A DNA stretch of 64,000 nt from Patulibacter defluvii (GCF_034096925.1 NZ_JAWZSQ010000012.1:62001-126000); one strand, 5' to 3'; positions 34,506 through 43,038 are shown, counted from the first letter of the stretch. The notes: generated by a model from the sequence alone, not told the origin. Numbers and translations: made by a program.

Positions 34506-34946
34506 ATGTCGCTCGCCCGCTCCGCCTTCCTGACCGCGCTCAGGACCCACCAGGCGATCTACCAGCGGAGCGGGGGCCTGCTCGGCCACCGGCTCTTCAT
34601 GGGGATGCCGACGCTGCTGCTGCGGACCACCGGGGCCAAGAGCGGCGCCACCCGCACCAATGCCCTGGTCTACGCCAAGGACGGCGACCGCTGGATCGTC
34701 GTGCCCTCCAACGGCGGCGCGCCCCGCCACTCGGCCTGGCTCCACAACCTCCGTGCCCAGCCGCGGGCCGAGGTCCAGGTCGGCCGCCGCCGGACCCCGG
34801 TCGAGGCCCACGAGGTCCGCCGCGGCGAGCCCGACTTCGACCGCTTCTGGGCAGAGGCAAACCGCGCCAACCACGGCACCTACGACAAGTACCAGGCGAA
34901 GACCGAGCGCCAGATCCCGGTGGTGGTGTTGACGCCGGTGGGGTGA
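34506..34946 (+). CDS. Deazaflavin (F420)-dependent nitroreductase-family protein, DDN-like
   Basis: The 146-residue protein is of the split-beta-barrel DDN family. Visible signatures are LLLRTTGAKSGATRTNAL near residue 37 (F420 phosphate/glutamate tail binding), APRHSAWLHNL near 72, and the C-terminal YQAKTERQIPVVVLTP. Such enzymes reduce quinones, nitro compounds or unsaturated substrates with F420H2 and are typical of actinobacteria. The start is set by TAGGAT 7 bases upstream. It stands alone, right after the four-repeat element. Confidence 0.88.
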   Translation: MSLARSAFLTALRTHQAIYQRSGGLLGHRLFMGMPTLLLRTTGAKSGATRTNALVYAKDGDRWIVVPSNGGAPRHSAWLHNLRAQPRAEVQVGRRRTPVEAHEVRRGEPDFDRFWAEANRANHGTYDKYQAKTERQIPVVVLTPVG

Positions 34947-34993
34947 GGGCTTCGAGACAGGACACGCCGCTGGCTGCCGGAGGCCGCGACGAC

Positions 34994-34999
34994 TAGTCT
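34994..34999 (+). promoter_or_regulatory. -10 element of a probable leaderless promoter (HNH gene)
   Basis: TAGTCT ends 6 bases before the GTG start at 35006. Confidence 0.55.
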
Positions 35000-35005
35000 C
35001 CCGAC

Positions 35006-35950
35006 GTGCCGGACGATCACGATGTCGAGCTGCGCCGGGCCGCTCTCGAGCGGGTTCGCGAGCTGTCGCGGCGGTACGACGACCTGATCCCGGTCGCCGC
35101 GTTGCGTGAGGGATTCGCGTTCCGCGGTCAACGGATCTCGTTCGGGTCGTTCTACAGCGGCATCTACCGGCCGCGGCAGATGCATGGTCCGGCGGCGCTG
35201 ACCCTCGTCACCGCGGCGCCGAAGGTCGGCGGCCGGGCACCCTACGACGACGGGTTTGACGAAGCGACCAAGACCTTCGTCTACCACTACCGAACGGCCA
35301 CGTCCGACACGGCGCAGGCGCGCCTGATGGCCGAGGCCGACAATCGCGCCCTGCTCGCCGCCAAGGAACTCGGGGTCCCGGTCATCCACTTCCACGGGAT
35401 GGCCCCTGGGCAGTACACGCCGGTCGCACCGACGTTCGTCACGGCTGACCACCCCGACCGCCGCGTGGTGACGCTGGAGGCGGCGATGCCGCTGTCCGAC
35501 ATCACCACGGCCGGCTTGCAGTCGAGCGCCGAGCTGCGCCGCTACGCGACGATCGAAGCGCGCGTGCGACTCCACCAGCATCGCTTCCGGGTCGAGGTGA
35601 TGCGGGCCTACGGCGGACGCTGCGCGGTCTGCGCGCTGCGCGAGGCGTCGCTCGTGCAGGCAGCGCACATCATCGAGGACGCCGACCCACGCGGGGCGGC
35701 GGCGGTCGTCAACGGCATCGCCCTGTGCGCGATCCATCACCTGGCCTACGACCGCAACGTGATGGGCATCGATCCCCGCGGCGTCGTCCACATCGCCACG
35801 CGGCTGCTGCACGAGGTCGACGGACCGATGCTCCGCACCGGCCTGCAGGGGTTCCACAACGAGGCGATCACGCAGCCGCGCCGGCGCGCCGATCGCCCCG
35901 ATCCGGATCGGCTCGAAGCCCGCTACGAGGCCTTTCGGGCCGCGGCGTAG
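35006..35950 (+). CDS. HNH endonuclease with McrA/SRA-like N-terminal domain
   Basis: 314 residues. The C-terminal HNH nuclease begins at CAVCALREASLVQAAHI near residue 210 and continues with VVNGIALCAIHHLAYD near 233: the His, Asn and His of the motif plus the CxxC and CxxH zinc ligands are visible. The N-terminal half (FRGQRISFGSFYSGIYRPRQ, then DNRALLAAKELGVPVIHF and PGQYTPVAP) resembles the modified-base or phosphorothioate-reading domain of ScoMcrA-type restriction enzymes. It probably cuts foreign modified DNA. Its codons are a little less GC-rich than its neighbours, consistent with transfer. Confidence 0.82.
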   Translation: MPDDHDVELRRAALERVRELSRRYDDLIPVAALREGFAFRGQRISFGSFYSGIYRPRQMHGPAALTLVTAAPKVGGRAPYDDGFDEATKTFVYHYRTATSDTAQARLMAEADNRALLAAKELGVPVIHFHGMAPGQYTPVAPTFVTADHPDRRVVTLEAAMPLSDITTAGLQSSAELRRYATIEARVRLHQHRFRVEVMRAYGGRCAVCALREASLVQAAHIIEDADPRGAAAVVNGIALCAIHHLAYDRNVMGIDPRGVVHIATRLLHEVDGPMLRTGLQGFHNEAITQPRRRADRPDPDRLEARYEAFRAAA

Positions 35951-35966
35951 CCGGGCCGAGCCCCCC

Positions 35967-36983
35967 TCACCCCTCCAACTGCTCCACCAAGCACTCCTTC
36001 GGCGCCTTGTCCTCGCGCCACCGCAGCACCTTCGCCCCGTGGCGGATCCGGCCGGCCGAGACCTGGTCGAAGCTGACCTCGATCACCAGCTCGGGCCGCA
36101 GGCCGACCCAGGCCAGGTCCTTGTCGTTGCGCCAGCGGCTGGGGTCGGCGCTGCCGCTCTCGCCCGATGCGTAGGGCTCGAGCTTGGCGACCAGGGAGCG
36201 CTTCTCGGCCGCCTTGAAGCCGGAGGTGTGGCCGACCACGCGGAGGTCGCCCTCGGGGGTGTACAGGCCGAGGATCAGGGAGCCGACCGTGCCCTCCTCC
36301 TTGCCGGGCCGCCAGCCGACGGCGACGGCGTCGATCGTGCGCAGGCGCTTGATCTTCACCATCCCCTTGCGCGCGCCGGGCAGGTAGGGCGCGTCCAGCT
36401 CCTTGGCGATCACGCCCTCGGTGGTCCGCAGCCACGGCTCGGCCTCCGCCGGCGTCCGCACCGACGGCGTCAGGTGGACGATCGAGCCGCCGAAGTCGAC
36501 GCCGTTCTCGCCCCCGATCAACGCCTCGAGCGCGGCCCGCCGCTCGCCGTACGGGGTCTCCAGCAGCACCTCGTCCTCGCGCGCCAGCAGGTCGAAGGCG
36601 ATGAAGCGGGCCGGGATCTCGCCCGACAGCCGCTCGATCCGCGACGCCGCCGGGTGGATCCGCTGCGAGAGCGCGTTGAAGTCCTGGGGATCGCGGCTGC
36701 GGTCGCCCTCCAAACCCGTTCCCCCGCCCTGCTCGATCGAGGTCGCGTCGATCACGATCTCGCCGTCGAGCACGTAGCGGCCGGCCGGGAACACCAGCTC
36801 CGGGAAGTAGCGCTCCAGCTCCTTGCCCCCGCGCGAGAGCAGCGTCAGCGCCTCGCCGTCGACGAAGGCGATCGCGCGGAAGCCGTCCCACTTCGGCTCG
36901 TACGACCAGTTCTCGCCCTCGGGCAGGGCGTCGCGACCGCGGGCGAGCTGGGGCGCGAGGGGCGGGGACAGCGGCAGGCTCAC
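35967..36983 (-). CDS. ATP-dependent DNA ligase, LigC-like
   Basis: The 338-residue ligase has an adenylation domain with motif I YEPKWDGFRA (nucleophilic Lys31), motif III-like IAFDLLA, motif IV EGVIAK and motif V MVKIKR, then an OB-fold (VVGHTSGF, ELVIEVSF). The length and lack of polymerase or nuclease domains match LigC, a repair ligase in actinobacteria. With the stand-alone PolDom at 27739 it may serve end joining or base-excision gap repair. The GTG start has TACGCT 7 bases upstream. Confidence 0.9.
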   Translation of the reverse strand: MSLPLSPPLAPQLARGRDALPEGENWSYEPKWDGFRAIAFVDGEALTLLSRGGKELERYFPELVFPAGRYVLDGEIVIDATSIEQGGGTGLEGDRSRDPQDFNALSQRIHPAASRIERLSGEIPARFIAFDLLAREDEVLLETPYGERRAALEALIGGENGVDFGGSIVHLTPSVRTPAEAEPWLRTTEGVIAKELDAPYLPGARKGMVKIKRLRTIDAVAVGWRPGKEEGTVGSLILGLYTPEGDLRVVGHTSGFKAAEKRSLVAKLEPYASGESGSADPSRWRNDKDLAWVGLRPELVIEVSFDQVSAGRIRHGAKVLRWREDKAPKECLVEQLEG

Positions 36984-36990
36984 GGACGCG

Positions 36991-36996
36991 AGCGTA
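36991..36996 (-). promoter_or_regulatory. -10 element of a probable leaderless promoter (DNA ligase)
   Basis: TACGCT on the minus strand, 7 bases before the GTG start at 36983. Confidence 0.55.
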
Positions 36997-37017
36997 GCGC
37001 CGGGTCCGGCCGACCGG

Positions 37018-38448
37018 TCAGCGGAGCGCCGGCCGGACCGCGGTGGTCGTCGCCGGTCGCTGCTCGTGGCCGGCCTTGTCGCGCGCGGCGATGCTCAGCC
37101 GGTACGTCCGGCGCCCCAGCGTCGGGGTCCGCAGCGACCAGCGCGAGCCGCCGATCACCGTCGCCCGGATCGTCCGCCGGTGCGCCGTTGGGCAGGTCGT
37201 CGTCCGGCCGCCCTGCCGGCAGCGGCTGCGGGTGGTCCAGCGGAGCGTGCCCCGCACCCGCCGGATCCCCGACGACGGCGACGGGTCACCCACCGTCAGC
37301 GTCAGCACGCAGCGGCGGCGGTCGCAGCGGCGGCCGGCGATCCGGGTCGTCGGCCGGGCCGTGTCGGCGGTGATCGGCGGCACCACCGGCGGTGGCGGCG
37401 GCGGGTTCGGCGTCGTCGGGACCGTCACCGGCGGCGTCACCGGCGGCGGGTCGGGCAGACCCGCCGCGGAGCGCACGAAGGCCCCGACCCCGGCGTCGGC
37501 CACCCGGGTGTAAATGCCCGGCAGGTTCGGCTGCGCGCAGCCGGCGCCGAAGCTGACGATCCCGGCCAGCACCGGCACGCCCGCCGCCGTCGCGGTCAGC
37601 GGGCCGCCGCTGTCGCCCGCGCACGAGTCGCGGCCGCCGGCCGGCTCGCCGGCGCACAGCATCCGCTCGCTCAGCCAGACCTGGAACAGCGTCCCGACCA
37701 GGTAGTTGCTGCGGCAGGCCTCGAACGGCTGGACGTGGAGCTCGACCGCGTGGAGGTCGAGCGGATAGTCGTGCGCGCCGCTGCCGATCACCGGCTGGGC
37801 GTTGCGGTCGCCCCAGCCGCTGACCCGGACCGCCGCCCCGTCGGCCGTCGCCGTCGCCGCCTCGGCCGGCGCGATCGGACGCAGCGGCGCGATCGCCGTC
37901 GTGCCGTCGACCGCCGGGGTGCCGGAGTAGAGCGGCGTCGCCAGCGTCAGCACCGCCGCGTCGCCGTCCTCGCTGCCCGCCGCGTAACCCGGGTTGGGGG
38001 TGATCGAGGCCACCGCGACGTCGGCGACCCCCGCCCCGTAGACCGGATCGGTCGCCCGGCGCAGGCGGGCGGTCCCGGCCAGGACCCGGATCTTGTCCGG
38101 CTGCTGCAGCTTCCCGGTCTGCTGGTCGAAGACGCAGTGGCCGGCGGTGACGACCTTGGTCGGCGCCACGATCGTGCCGCCGCAGAACTGGCCGATCGCC
38201 GGCGAGGGCTGGCTGTTCGGCTCGAGCGTGGTCGGGTTCCAGAGCGCCACCTGGAACGGCGCCGCGGCGATCCCGATCGGCCCGCCGCCGACGATCCGCG
38301 GCTGCGCCCGGCCCTCGGCCGACGCACCCGCCGGCAGGGCGGCGGCCAGCGCCGTCGCCAGCAGCGCGGCGAGCAGTGCCGACCTCCGTCGCCCTGGTCC
38401 TCCGGCGGTGCCCGCCGCCGCGCTCGCTGTCGTACCGGTGACCCCCAC
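37018..38448 (-). CDS. Secreted trypsin-like serine protease (S1) with C-terminal accessory domain
   Basis: 476 residues. After a signal peptide (residues about 22-45), the zymogen-type junction QPRIVGG opens the S1 domain. The catalytic triad is visible as TAGHC near residue 102, EDGDAAVL near 161 and GDSGGP near 281. A Pro-rich linker (PPPVTPP to VVPPITAD) leads to a C-terminal beta domain of about 110 residues with two Cys pairs (CDRRRC, CRQGGRTTTC), probably a binding or anchoring module. It acts outside the cell. The start GTG at 38448 lacks a strong ribosome site, so the exact N-terminus is uncertain. Confidence 0.88.
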   Translation of the reverse strand: MGVTGTTASAAAGTAGGPGRRRSALLAALLATALAAALPAGASAEGRAQPRIVGGGPIGIAAAPFQVALWNPTTLEPNSQPSPAIGQFCGGTIVAPTKVVTAGHCVFDQQTGKLQQPDKIRVLAGTARLRRATDPVYGAGVADVAVASITPNPGYAAGSEDGDAAVLTLATPLYSGTPAVDGTTAIAPLRPIAPAEAATATADGAAVRVSGWGDRNAQPVIGSGAHDYPLDLHAVELHVQPFEACRSNYLVGTLFQVWLSERMLCAGEPAGGRDSCAGDSGGPLTATAAGVPVLAGIVSFGAGCAQPNLPGIYTRVADAGVGAFVRSAAGLPDPPPVTPPVTVPTTPNPPPPPPVVPPITADTARPTTRIAGRRCDRRRCVLTLTVGDPSPSSGIRRVRGTLRWTTRSRCRQGGRTTTCPTAHRRTIRATVIGGSRWSLRTPTLGRRTYRLSIAARDKAGHEQRPATTTAVRPALR

Positions 38449-38496
38449 CGGATCAGCTTGCCACGGCGAGCGCGCGCCGCGGGAGAACTCTCCCGC

Positions 38497-40059
38497 TCAG
38501 ACCGCGACCGGCTCCGCCGCGGGCGCGGCGACCGGGGCGACCGGGGCCGGGCGCTCCCGCTCCAGCTCGTAGTCGGCCAGGGCGAAGCGGGCCGTCCGGC
38601 GCCGGTAGAGGAAGGTGAAGTCGGGCCACAGCGTGCTGTTGCGGCCCTCGGCGTCCAGGTACCACGAGCGGCAGCCGCCGGCGTTCCAGACCGTGCCCTC
38701 CAGCCGCCGCTGCAGCTCCTCCTGCTCGGCCGCCTGCAATGCCGCCTTCGGGGCCAGCGCGCCGATCGCCTGCGCGCGAGCCTGGCGCAGCGCGTCGCGG
38801 ACGTAGGCCATCTGCGACTCGATCATGTAGATGATCGAGTTGTGGCCGAGGCCGGTGTTCGGGCCGACCATCAGGAACAGGTTCGGGAAGCCGGCGACGG
38901 TGGTGCCGCGGTAGGCGCCGATCCCGTCGGCGGCCCAGCGGTCGGCCAGCCGCACGCCGTCGCGGCCGCGGGCGATCTCGGCGATCGGCTGGTCGGTGAC
39001 GCGGAAGCCGGTGCCGTAGATGATCGTGTCGACCGGGTGCTCGACCCCGTCGGCGTCGACGATCGAGTGGGCGCGGACCTCGCGCACGCCGCTGGTGACG
39101 ACCTCGGCGTTGGCGGCCCCCAGCGCCGGCAGGTAGTCGTTGGAGAGCAGCACCCGCTTGCAGCCGAGGTCGTAGTCGGGGGTGACCTTCGCCCGCAGCT
39201 CCGGATCGGGGACCTGGGCCTGAACGTGGCGCAGCGCCATCCGGCGGGCGAGCGGCCGCAGCGCCGGCACGTGGTTGAACATCAGCACCCGGCTCTCGAG
39301 CGTGGCGTAGATGCCCAGCCGCCGCAGCTGCCGGAGTCCCGGGACGGTCCGCAGCAGGAACCGCTCGCGGGGGCCGATCGGGCGGTCGGGGCGGGGCATG
39401 ATCCACGGCGGGGTCCGCTGGAAGAGCGTCAGCCGCTCGACCTGGGGCTGGATCCGGGGGACAAACTGGATCGCCGACGCGCCGGTGCCGATCACGGCCA
39501 CCCGCTCGCCGGTCAGGTCGTGGTCGTGGTCCCAGCGGGCGGAGTGGAAGGCCGTGCCCTCGAACCGCTCCAGGCCCGGCAGCTCGGGGTACTTCGGCTC
39601 GCAGAGCGGGCCGGTGCCGGCGACCAGGAACCGCGCCCGCACGGTCCCGCGCGCGGTCTCGATCCGCCACCGCTGGGCCTCGTCCTCCCAGGCGGCGTCG
39701 AGCACGCCGGCGCCGGTGCGGACGTAGGGCGCGACGCCGAAGCGGGCGACGACGTCCTGCTGGTAGTCCCAGATCTCGGCCTGGCTGGCGAAGCTGCGGC
39801 TCCAGTTCGGGTTCGGCGCGAACGAGTAGGAGTACATGTGCGACGGCACGTCGCAGGCACAGCCGGGGTAGGTGTTGTCGCGCCAGGTGCCGCCGATGTC
39901 GTCGGCCCGTTCGAGGACCACGAAGTCGCGCTCACCGTCCTCCAGCAGGCCGATCGCGATCCCGAGGCCGGAGAAGCCGCTGCCGACCACGGCCACGCGC
40001 ACCTCGGCCGGCAGCGGGTCGCGGTAGGCGGGGGCGGGAGAACGGCGGGCGCTGGTCAT
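38497..40059 (-). CDS. Flavin-containing Baeyer-Villiger-type monooxygenase
   Basis: The 520-residue enzyme has FAD motif GSGFSG near residue 26, WRDNTYPG near 59, the intact fingerprint FEGTAFHSARW near 166 and NADPH motif GTGASA near 191. Late motifs FLMVGPNTGLGHNS and GCRSWYLDAEGRNSTLWP are characteristic of cyclohexanone/phenylacetone monooxygenase relatives. It converts ketones to esters with O2 and NADPH. GAGAGGA lies just before the ATG. It diverges from the PPOX gene, with a TetR-type palindrome (40078-40091) between them, though no TetR gene is adjacent. Confidence 0.9.
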   Translation of the reverse strand: MTSARRSPAPAYRDPLPAEVRVAVVGSGFSGLGIAIGLLEDGERDFVVLERADDIGGTWRDNTYPGCACDVPSHMYSYSFAPNPNWSRSFASQAEIWDYQQDVVARFGVAPYVRTGAGVLDAAWEDEAQRWRIETARGTVRARFLVAGTGPLCEPKYPELPGLERFEGTAFHSARWDHDHDLTGERVAVIGTGASAIQFVPRIQPQVERLTLFQRTPPWIMPRPDRPIGPRERFLLRTVPGLRQLRRLGIYATLESRVLMFNHVPALRPLARRMALRHVQAQVPDPELRAKVTPDYDLGCKRVLLSNDYLPALGAANAEVVTSGVREVRAHSIVDADGVEHPVDTIIYGTGFRVTDQPIAEIARGRDGVRLADRWAADGIGAYRGTTVAGFPNLFLMVGPNTGLGHNSIIYMIESQMAYVRDALRQARAQAIGALAPKAALQAAEQEELQRRLEGTVWNAGGCRSWYLDAEGRNSTLWPDFTFLYRRRTARFALADYELERERPAPVAPVAAPAAEPVAV

Positions 40060-40077
40060 CGGGTTCCTCTCGGCGAT

Positions 40078-40091
40078 CTACTGAGAAGTAG
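40078..40091. promoter_or_regulatory. Candidate operator upstream of the monooxygenase
   Basis: CTACT-GAGA-AGTAG lies between the monooxygenase start and a possible -10 TAACCT on the minus strand, with another GAGTAG half-site at 40101. Confidence 0.4.
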
Positions 40092-40143
40092 GTTACGCAC
40101 GAGTAGGGCGGTTGTCCAGCGGGCCTGTGCGAGCCTTGGTCGC

Positions 40144-40572
40144 ATGGCTCGCCCGATGGACCCCGACGAGCGCCGCGCCTTCCTCGCGGCGGGAACCCGG
40201 ACCGGCATCCTCGCCACCGTCCGTGCCGACGGCCGTCCGCACGCGGTCCCGATCTGGTTCGTGGTCGACGGCGACGACCTGGTCTTCAACACCGGGGCCG
40301 AGACGGTCAAGGGCCGCAACCTGCGGCGCGACCCGCGGGCGGTGATCACCGTCGACGACGGCGCGCCGCCGTTCTCGTACGTGACCGTCGAGGGGCGGGT
40401 GGAGATCGGCGACGAGCTGGCCGAGGTCCGCCGCTGGGCGACCGCGATCGGCGGCCGCTACATGGGGCCCGAGCGGGCGGAGGAGATGGGGGCGCGCAAC
40501 GGCGTCCCGGGCGAGCTGGTGGTCCGGCTGCGGCCGGACCGGATCCTCGCCTGGGCCGGCGTGGCCGACTAG
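40144..40572 (+). CDS. PPOX-class F420-dependent oxidoreductase
   Basis: The 142-residue single split-barrel domain of the pyridoxamine-phosphate-oxidase/F420 family opens with GTRTGILATVRADGRPHAVPIWF, then KGRNLRRDP near residue 60 and FSYVTVEGRVEI near 80, and ends PDRILAW. These small proteins bind F420, FMN or heme and often have unknown substrates. GAGCCT, 7 bases before the ATG, is a weak -10. It is divergent from the monooxygenase, which could suggest a shared substrate. Confidence 0.85.
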   Translation: MARPMDPDERRAFLAAGTRTGILATVRADGRPHAVPIWFVVDGDDLVFNTGAETVKGRNLRRDPRAVITVDDGAPPFSYVTVEGRVEIGDELAEVRRWATAIGGRYMGPERAEEMGARNGVPGELVVRLRPDRILAWAGVAD

Positions 40573-40893
40573 CGGTCACGCCGGCCCGGCGGCGCTCGGC
40601 CGGCCCCCGGACGGGGCCCGCCGACGTCGCTGCTCCACGGGAGAGGGCAGGAGCGGCGACGTGGGCCGAGTTCGGGTCCACCGTCCCGCGTGATGAGGTG
40701 GGGTTCGTCGGGGCGGGACGGTGGGGGTGTTGGTGGATCGGGCCTGGACCTCCGATCGTCGGGGACGGCGGCGCGGACGACGCGCCTGAGCACACGTGTG
40801 TCTACCAGATTTACGGGACGGATGGACGGGAATGTGCGCGGACCGGCCACCCCGGCCCTGGACGTCGTCCGACGGAGGCGCATATCCTCAGTC
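40573..40893. other. Gene-free 321-base region with two long stem-loops
   Basis: No convincing coding sequence was found on either strand. Hairpin 1 pairs 40624-40636 with 40650-40662 (13 bp, one mismatch). Hairpin 2 pairs 40678-40689 with 40713-40724 (12 bp perfect, 23-base loop). Only 15 bases separate them. They follow the PPOX gene and could be tandem terminators or part of a small RNA. A CACACGTGTG palindrome lies at 40791. Confidence 0.5.
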
Positions 40894-41406
40894 ATGCACC
40901 AGTTCGACGCGATCGCCGGCGGCTGGGACGCGGTCTGCCGCGAGTCCGGCTCGCACGGGGTGGTGCGGCTGACCGCCTTCCGCCGGGTCGAGCGGCTGCC
41001 GGGCGCCGGAACGCCCCCGGCCCACGTCGTCACCTACCGCTGCGGCGAGGGTTGCGGCGGCCAGCACCGGGTGCTGATGTCGAGCGAGGAGCTGGACTGG
41101 CTGCCGATCGCCACCGGCTTCGCGCCCCACTACGACCTGATGACCGGGCGGATGGCCCACGACCCGGACGCCGGGATCGACCTCTGGTGGCGGGCGATGC
41201 GGCGCGGTCGCTGGCCGGTCACGGTCGCCTGCGAGCACCACCCGACGCCGGTCCCCGCCTGGCCCAGCTGCCTGCGCGCGCTGGAGCCGGACGCGGAGCC
41301 CGAGGGCCACTGGTTCCTCGTCCACTTCACCTGCCCCGCCTGCGGGCGCCCGGGCAGCCAGGTGATGCGCCCGCGCGCGCTCGAGCTGGTGCCGCGCCCG
41401 CTCTAG
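40894..41406 (+). CDS. Cys-rich (zinc-ribbon-like) hypothetical protein
   Basis: 170 residues. Cys and His residues are clustered in a way that suggests metal binding: YRCGEGCGGQH near residue 50, CEHH near 113 and the C-terminal CPACGRPG near 150. I do not recognise the family. The ATG at 40894 is chosen because TATCCT lies 5 bases upstream and the conserved-looking part begins there. It stands between the hairpin region and the iron-type binding protein and is probably transcribed alone. Confidence 0.6.
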   Translation: MHQFDAIAGGWDAVCRESGSHGVVRLTAFRRVERLPGAGTPPAHVVTYRCGEGCGGQHRVLMSSEELDWLPIATGFAPHYDLMTGRMAHDPDAGIDLWWRAMRRGRWPVTVACEHHPTPVPAWPSCLRALEPDAEPEGHWFLVHFTCPACGRPGSQVMRPRALELVPRPL

Positions 41407-41452
41407 ATCGCCCGCGGGCCGGACCGCGCCGCGCGCCGCGGGCGATTCCGAT

Positions 41453-41458
41453 TAGGGT
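41453..41458 (+). promoter_or_regulatory. -10 element of a probable leaderless promoter (binding lipoprotein)
   Basis: TAGGGT ends 6 bases before the ATG at 41465. The surrounding TTAGGG...CCCTTA is a weak, imperfect palindrome that only partly resembles an iron box. Confidence 0.5.
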
Positions 41459-41464
41459 GCCCTT

Positions 41465-42478
41465 ATGAAGCGCGTCCTGCTCCTACCCCTCCTGCTGCTG
41501 GCGACGGCGGTCGCCGGCTGCGGTGGCGACGACGGCGGGTCGTCGTCGACCGCGGCCCCCGCCGCCAAGGCCGACAGCGGCGCCTTCCCGGTCACGATCC
41601 GGCACGCCCGCGGCGAGGCGACGATCCCGTCGGCACCGAAGCGGGTGGTCGCGGTCGGCCTGCGCGACCACGACACGGCGCTCGCGCTCGGCGTCAAGGC
41701 GGTCGGGGCGATGGACTGGTTCCAGCAGGGCACCTTCGCCAAGTGGCCGTGGGAGGACTGGGGCGGCGCGCCGCCGCAGGTCGTCAGCGACAGCTCCATG
41801 GACATCAACTTCGAGCGGCTCGCCGGCCTCGCGCCCGACCTGATCCTCGGCGTCTACCAGGACCTCGACAAGGCCGCCTACGGCAAGCTCTCGCGGATCG
41901 CGCCGACCGTCGCCCAGAGCGGCGACTTCAAGCCGTACACCATGCCCTGGCGCGACGAGACCCGGGTGATCGCGAAGGCGCTCGGTCGCAGCGACGAGGC
42001 CGAGAAGCGGATCCGCGCGATCGACGCCCGCTTCGCCGAGGTCCGCGAGCAGCACCCGGAGTTCCGCGGCAAGCAGGCGGTCTTCGTCGACCCCGAGGGC
42101 GGCAAGTTCTTCGCCTTCGCCTCGACCGACCCGCGCGGCCAGTTCCTCCGCGAGCTGGGCTTCAGCGGCGCCCCGCGCGTCGACCAGGCGGCGAAGGGGT
42201 CCTACGGGACCGAGATCAGCCCCGAGCGGCTCGACCTGCTCGACGTCGACTACCTGTTCCTGCTGATGGACCAGAAGCACCGGGCCAAGGTCTACGGCCA
42301 GTCGCTCTTCACCCGGCTCGACGTGGTCGAGCGCGGCGATGTGATCGAGGTCCCGTACTACGACAAGCCGCAGTACGGCGCCGCGATCGCCTTCAACAGC
42401 GTGCTCAGCCTGCCCTACGCGATCGACGGCACGCTGAAGCTGATCGACGCCGCGGCGGCCAAGAAGAAATCGCGCTGA
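41465..42478 (+). CDS. Periplasmic-binding-type lipoprotein for iron-siderophore uptake (FepB/FecB-like)
   Basis: 337 residues with a lipoprotein signal (lipobox VAGC at about residue 19), then a Gly/Ser/Asp-rich linker and a TroA-type binding fold: FPVTIRHARGEATIP and RVVAVGLRDHDTALALGV near residue 60, RLAGLAPDLILG near 120. It would capture ferric siderophores or a related chelate outside the membrane. No permease or ATPase gene is adjacent, so it is an orphan that must share a transporter encoded elsewhere. TAGGGT 6 bases upstream suggests a leaderless mRNA. Confidence 0.85.
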   Translation: MKRVLLLPLLLLATAVAGCGGDDGGSSSTAAPAAKADSGAFPVTIRHARGEATIPSAPKRVVAVGLRDHDTALALGVKAVGAMDWFQQGTFAKWPWEDWGGAPPQVVSDSSMDINFERLAGLAPDLILGVYQDLDKAAYGKLSRIAPTVAQSGDFKPYTMPWRDETRVIAKALGRSDEAEKRIRAIDARFAEVREQHPEFRGKQAVFVDPEGGKFFAFASTDPRGQFLRELGFSGAPRVDQAAKGSYGTEISPERLDLLDVDYLFLLMDQKHRAKVYGQSLFTRLDVVERGDVIEVPYYDKPQYGAAIAFNSVLSLPYAIDGTLKLIDAAAAKKKSR

Positions 42479-42507
42479 GCGGGGCGCCGGCCGCCGCCCC
42501 GGGCCGC

Positions 42508-42951
42508 TCAGCGGAGCAGCTCGAAGGCGGCGGTCAGCAGCACCAGCTCGCGCTCGGGCAGGTCGCCGGCCAGCGTCACGGCGAAGCCGGGAGCCGTCCG
42601 CCGGTGGGGGCGGAGCGACGCGTGCAGCCGCGCGGCGCTGATCGACCCGGCCCCGGGCGCGGACCCGCCGCGGCGCCAGGCCATCGGCGCCGCCGGACGC
42701 TCGGCGAGCACGATCTCGCCGTCGTCCAGGTGCAGCTCCAGGTCCTGCTCGTCGCGCCACGCCTCGAGCCGCGAGCGACCGGTCGCGGGCCGCAGCGTCC
42801 AGCTCCGCTCGCCGACCCGGGCCTCGGCGCGGCCGGGGGCGCCGGTCCAGGCCAGCGAGCCGATCGCGGCCCCGCTCGACCCGCGCAGCTCGTAGCGGGG
42901 GCGGAAGCGGGCGGTGCGGATCAGGTCCAGCTGCTCCAGCTCGTCGATCAT
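42508..42951 (-). CDS. Hypothetical protein, beta-rich
   Basis: 147 residues, predicted mostly beta strands with a short C-terminal helix (LPERELVLLTAAFELLR). RYELRGSSGAAIGSLAW near residue 17 loosely recalls scramblase/LURP-like barrels, but I cannot assign it. It starts at the ATG at 42951 with a GGAG-rich stretch upstream; a longer form from 43002 is possible. It converges on the binding lipoprotein gene and follows thiM on the same strand. Confidence 0.55.
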   Translation of the reverse strand: MIDELEQLDLIRTARFRPRYELRGSSGAAIGSLAWTGAPGRAEARVGERSWTLRPATGRSRLEAWRDEQDLELHLDDGEIVLAERPAAPMAWRRGGSAPGAGSISAARLHASLRPHRRTAPGFAVTLAGDLPERELVLLTAAFELLR

Positions 42952-43038
42952 GGTCCCCACTCCACCATCGCCGGGGCCGGCGGTCGTGGGCCGCGCGGAC
43001 ACGATCGACGGCGCGTGGTTCGCCCGCTGGCCAAGCGC

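Noticed and set aside
40791..40800. CACACGTGTG palindrome as a regulatory site
   Set aside because: It is isolated, about 94 bases from the next start and without a second copy; left as a note in the gene-free region.
41448..41466. DtxR/IdeR iron box before the binding lipoprotein
   Set aside because: TTAGGG...CCCTTA is only partly palindromic and fits the 19-base consensus much worse than the site at 58323; the bases are explained by the TAGGGT -10 element.
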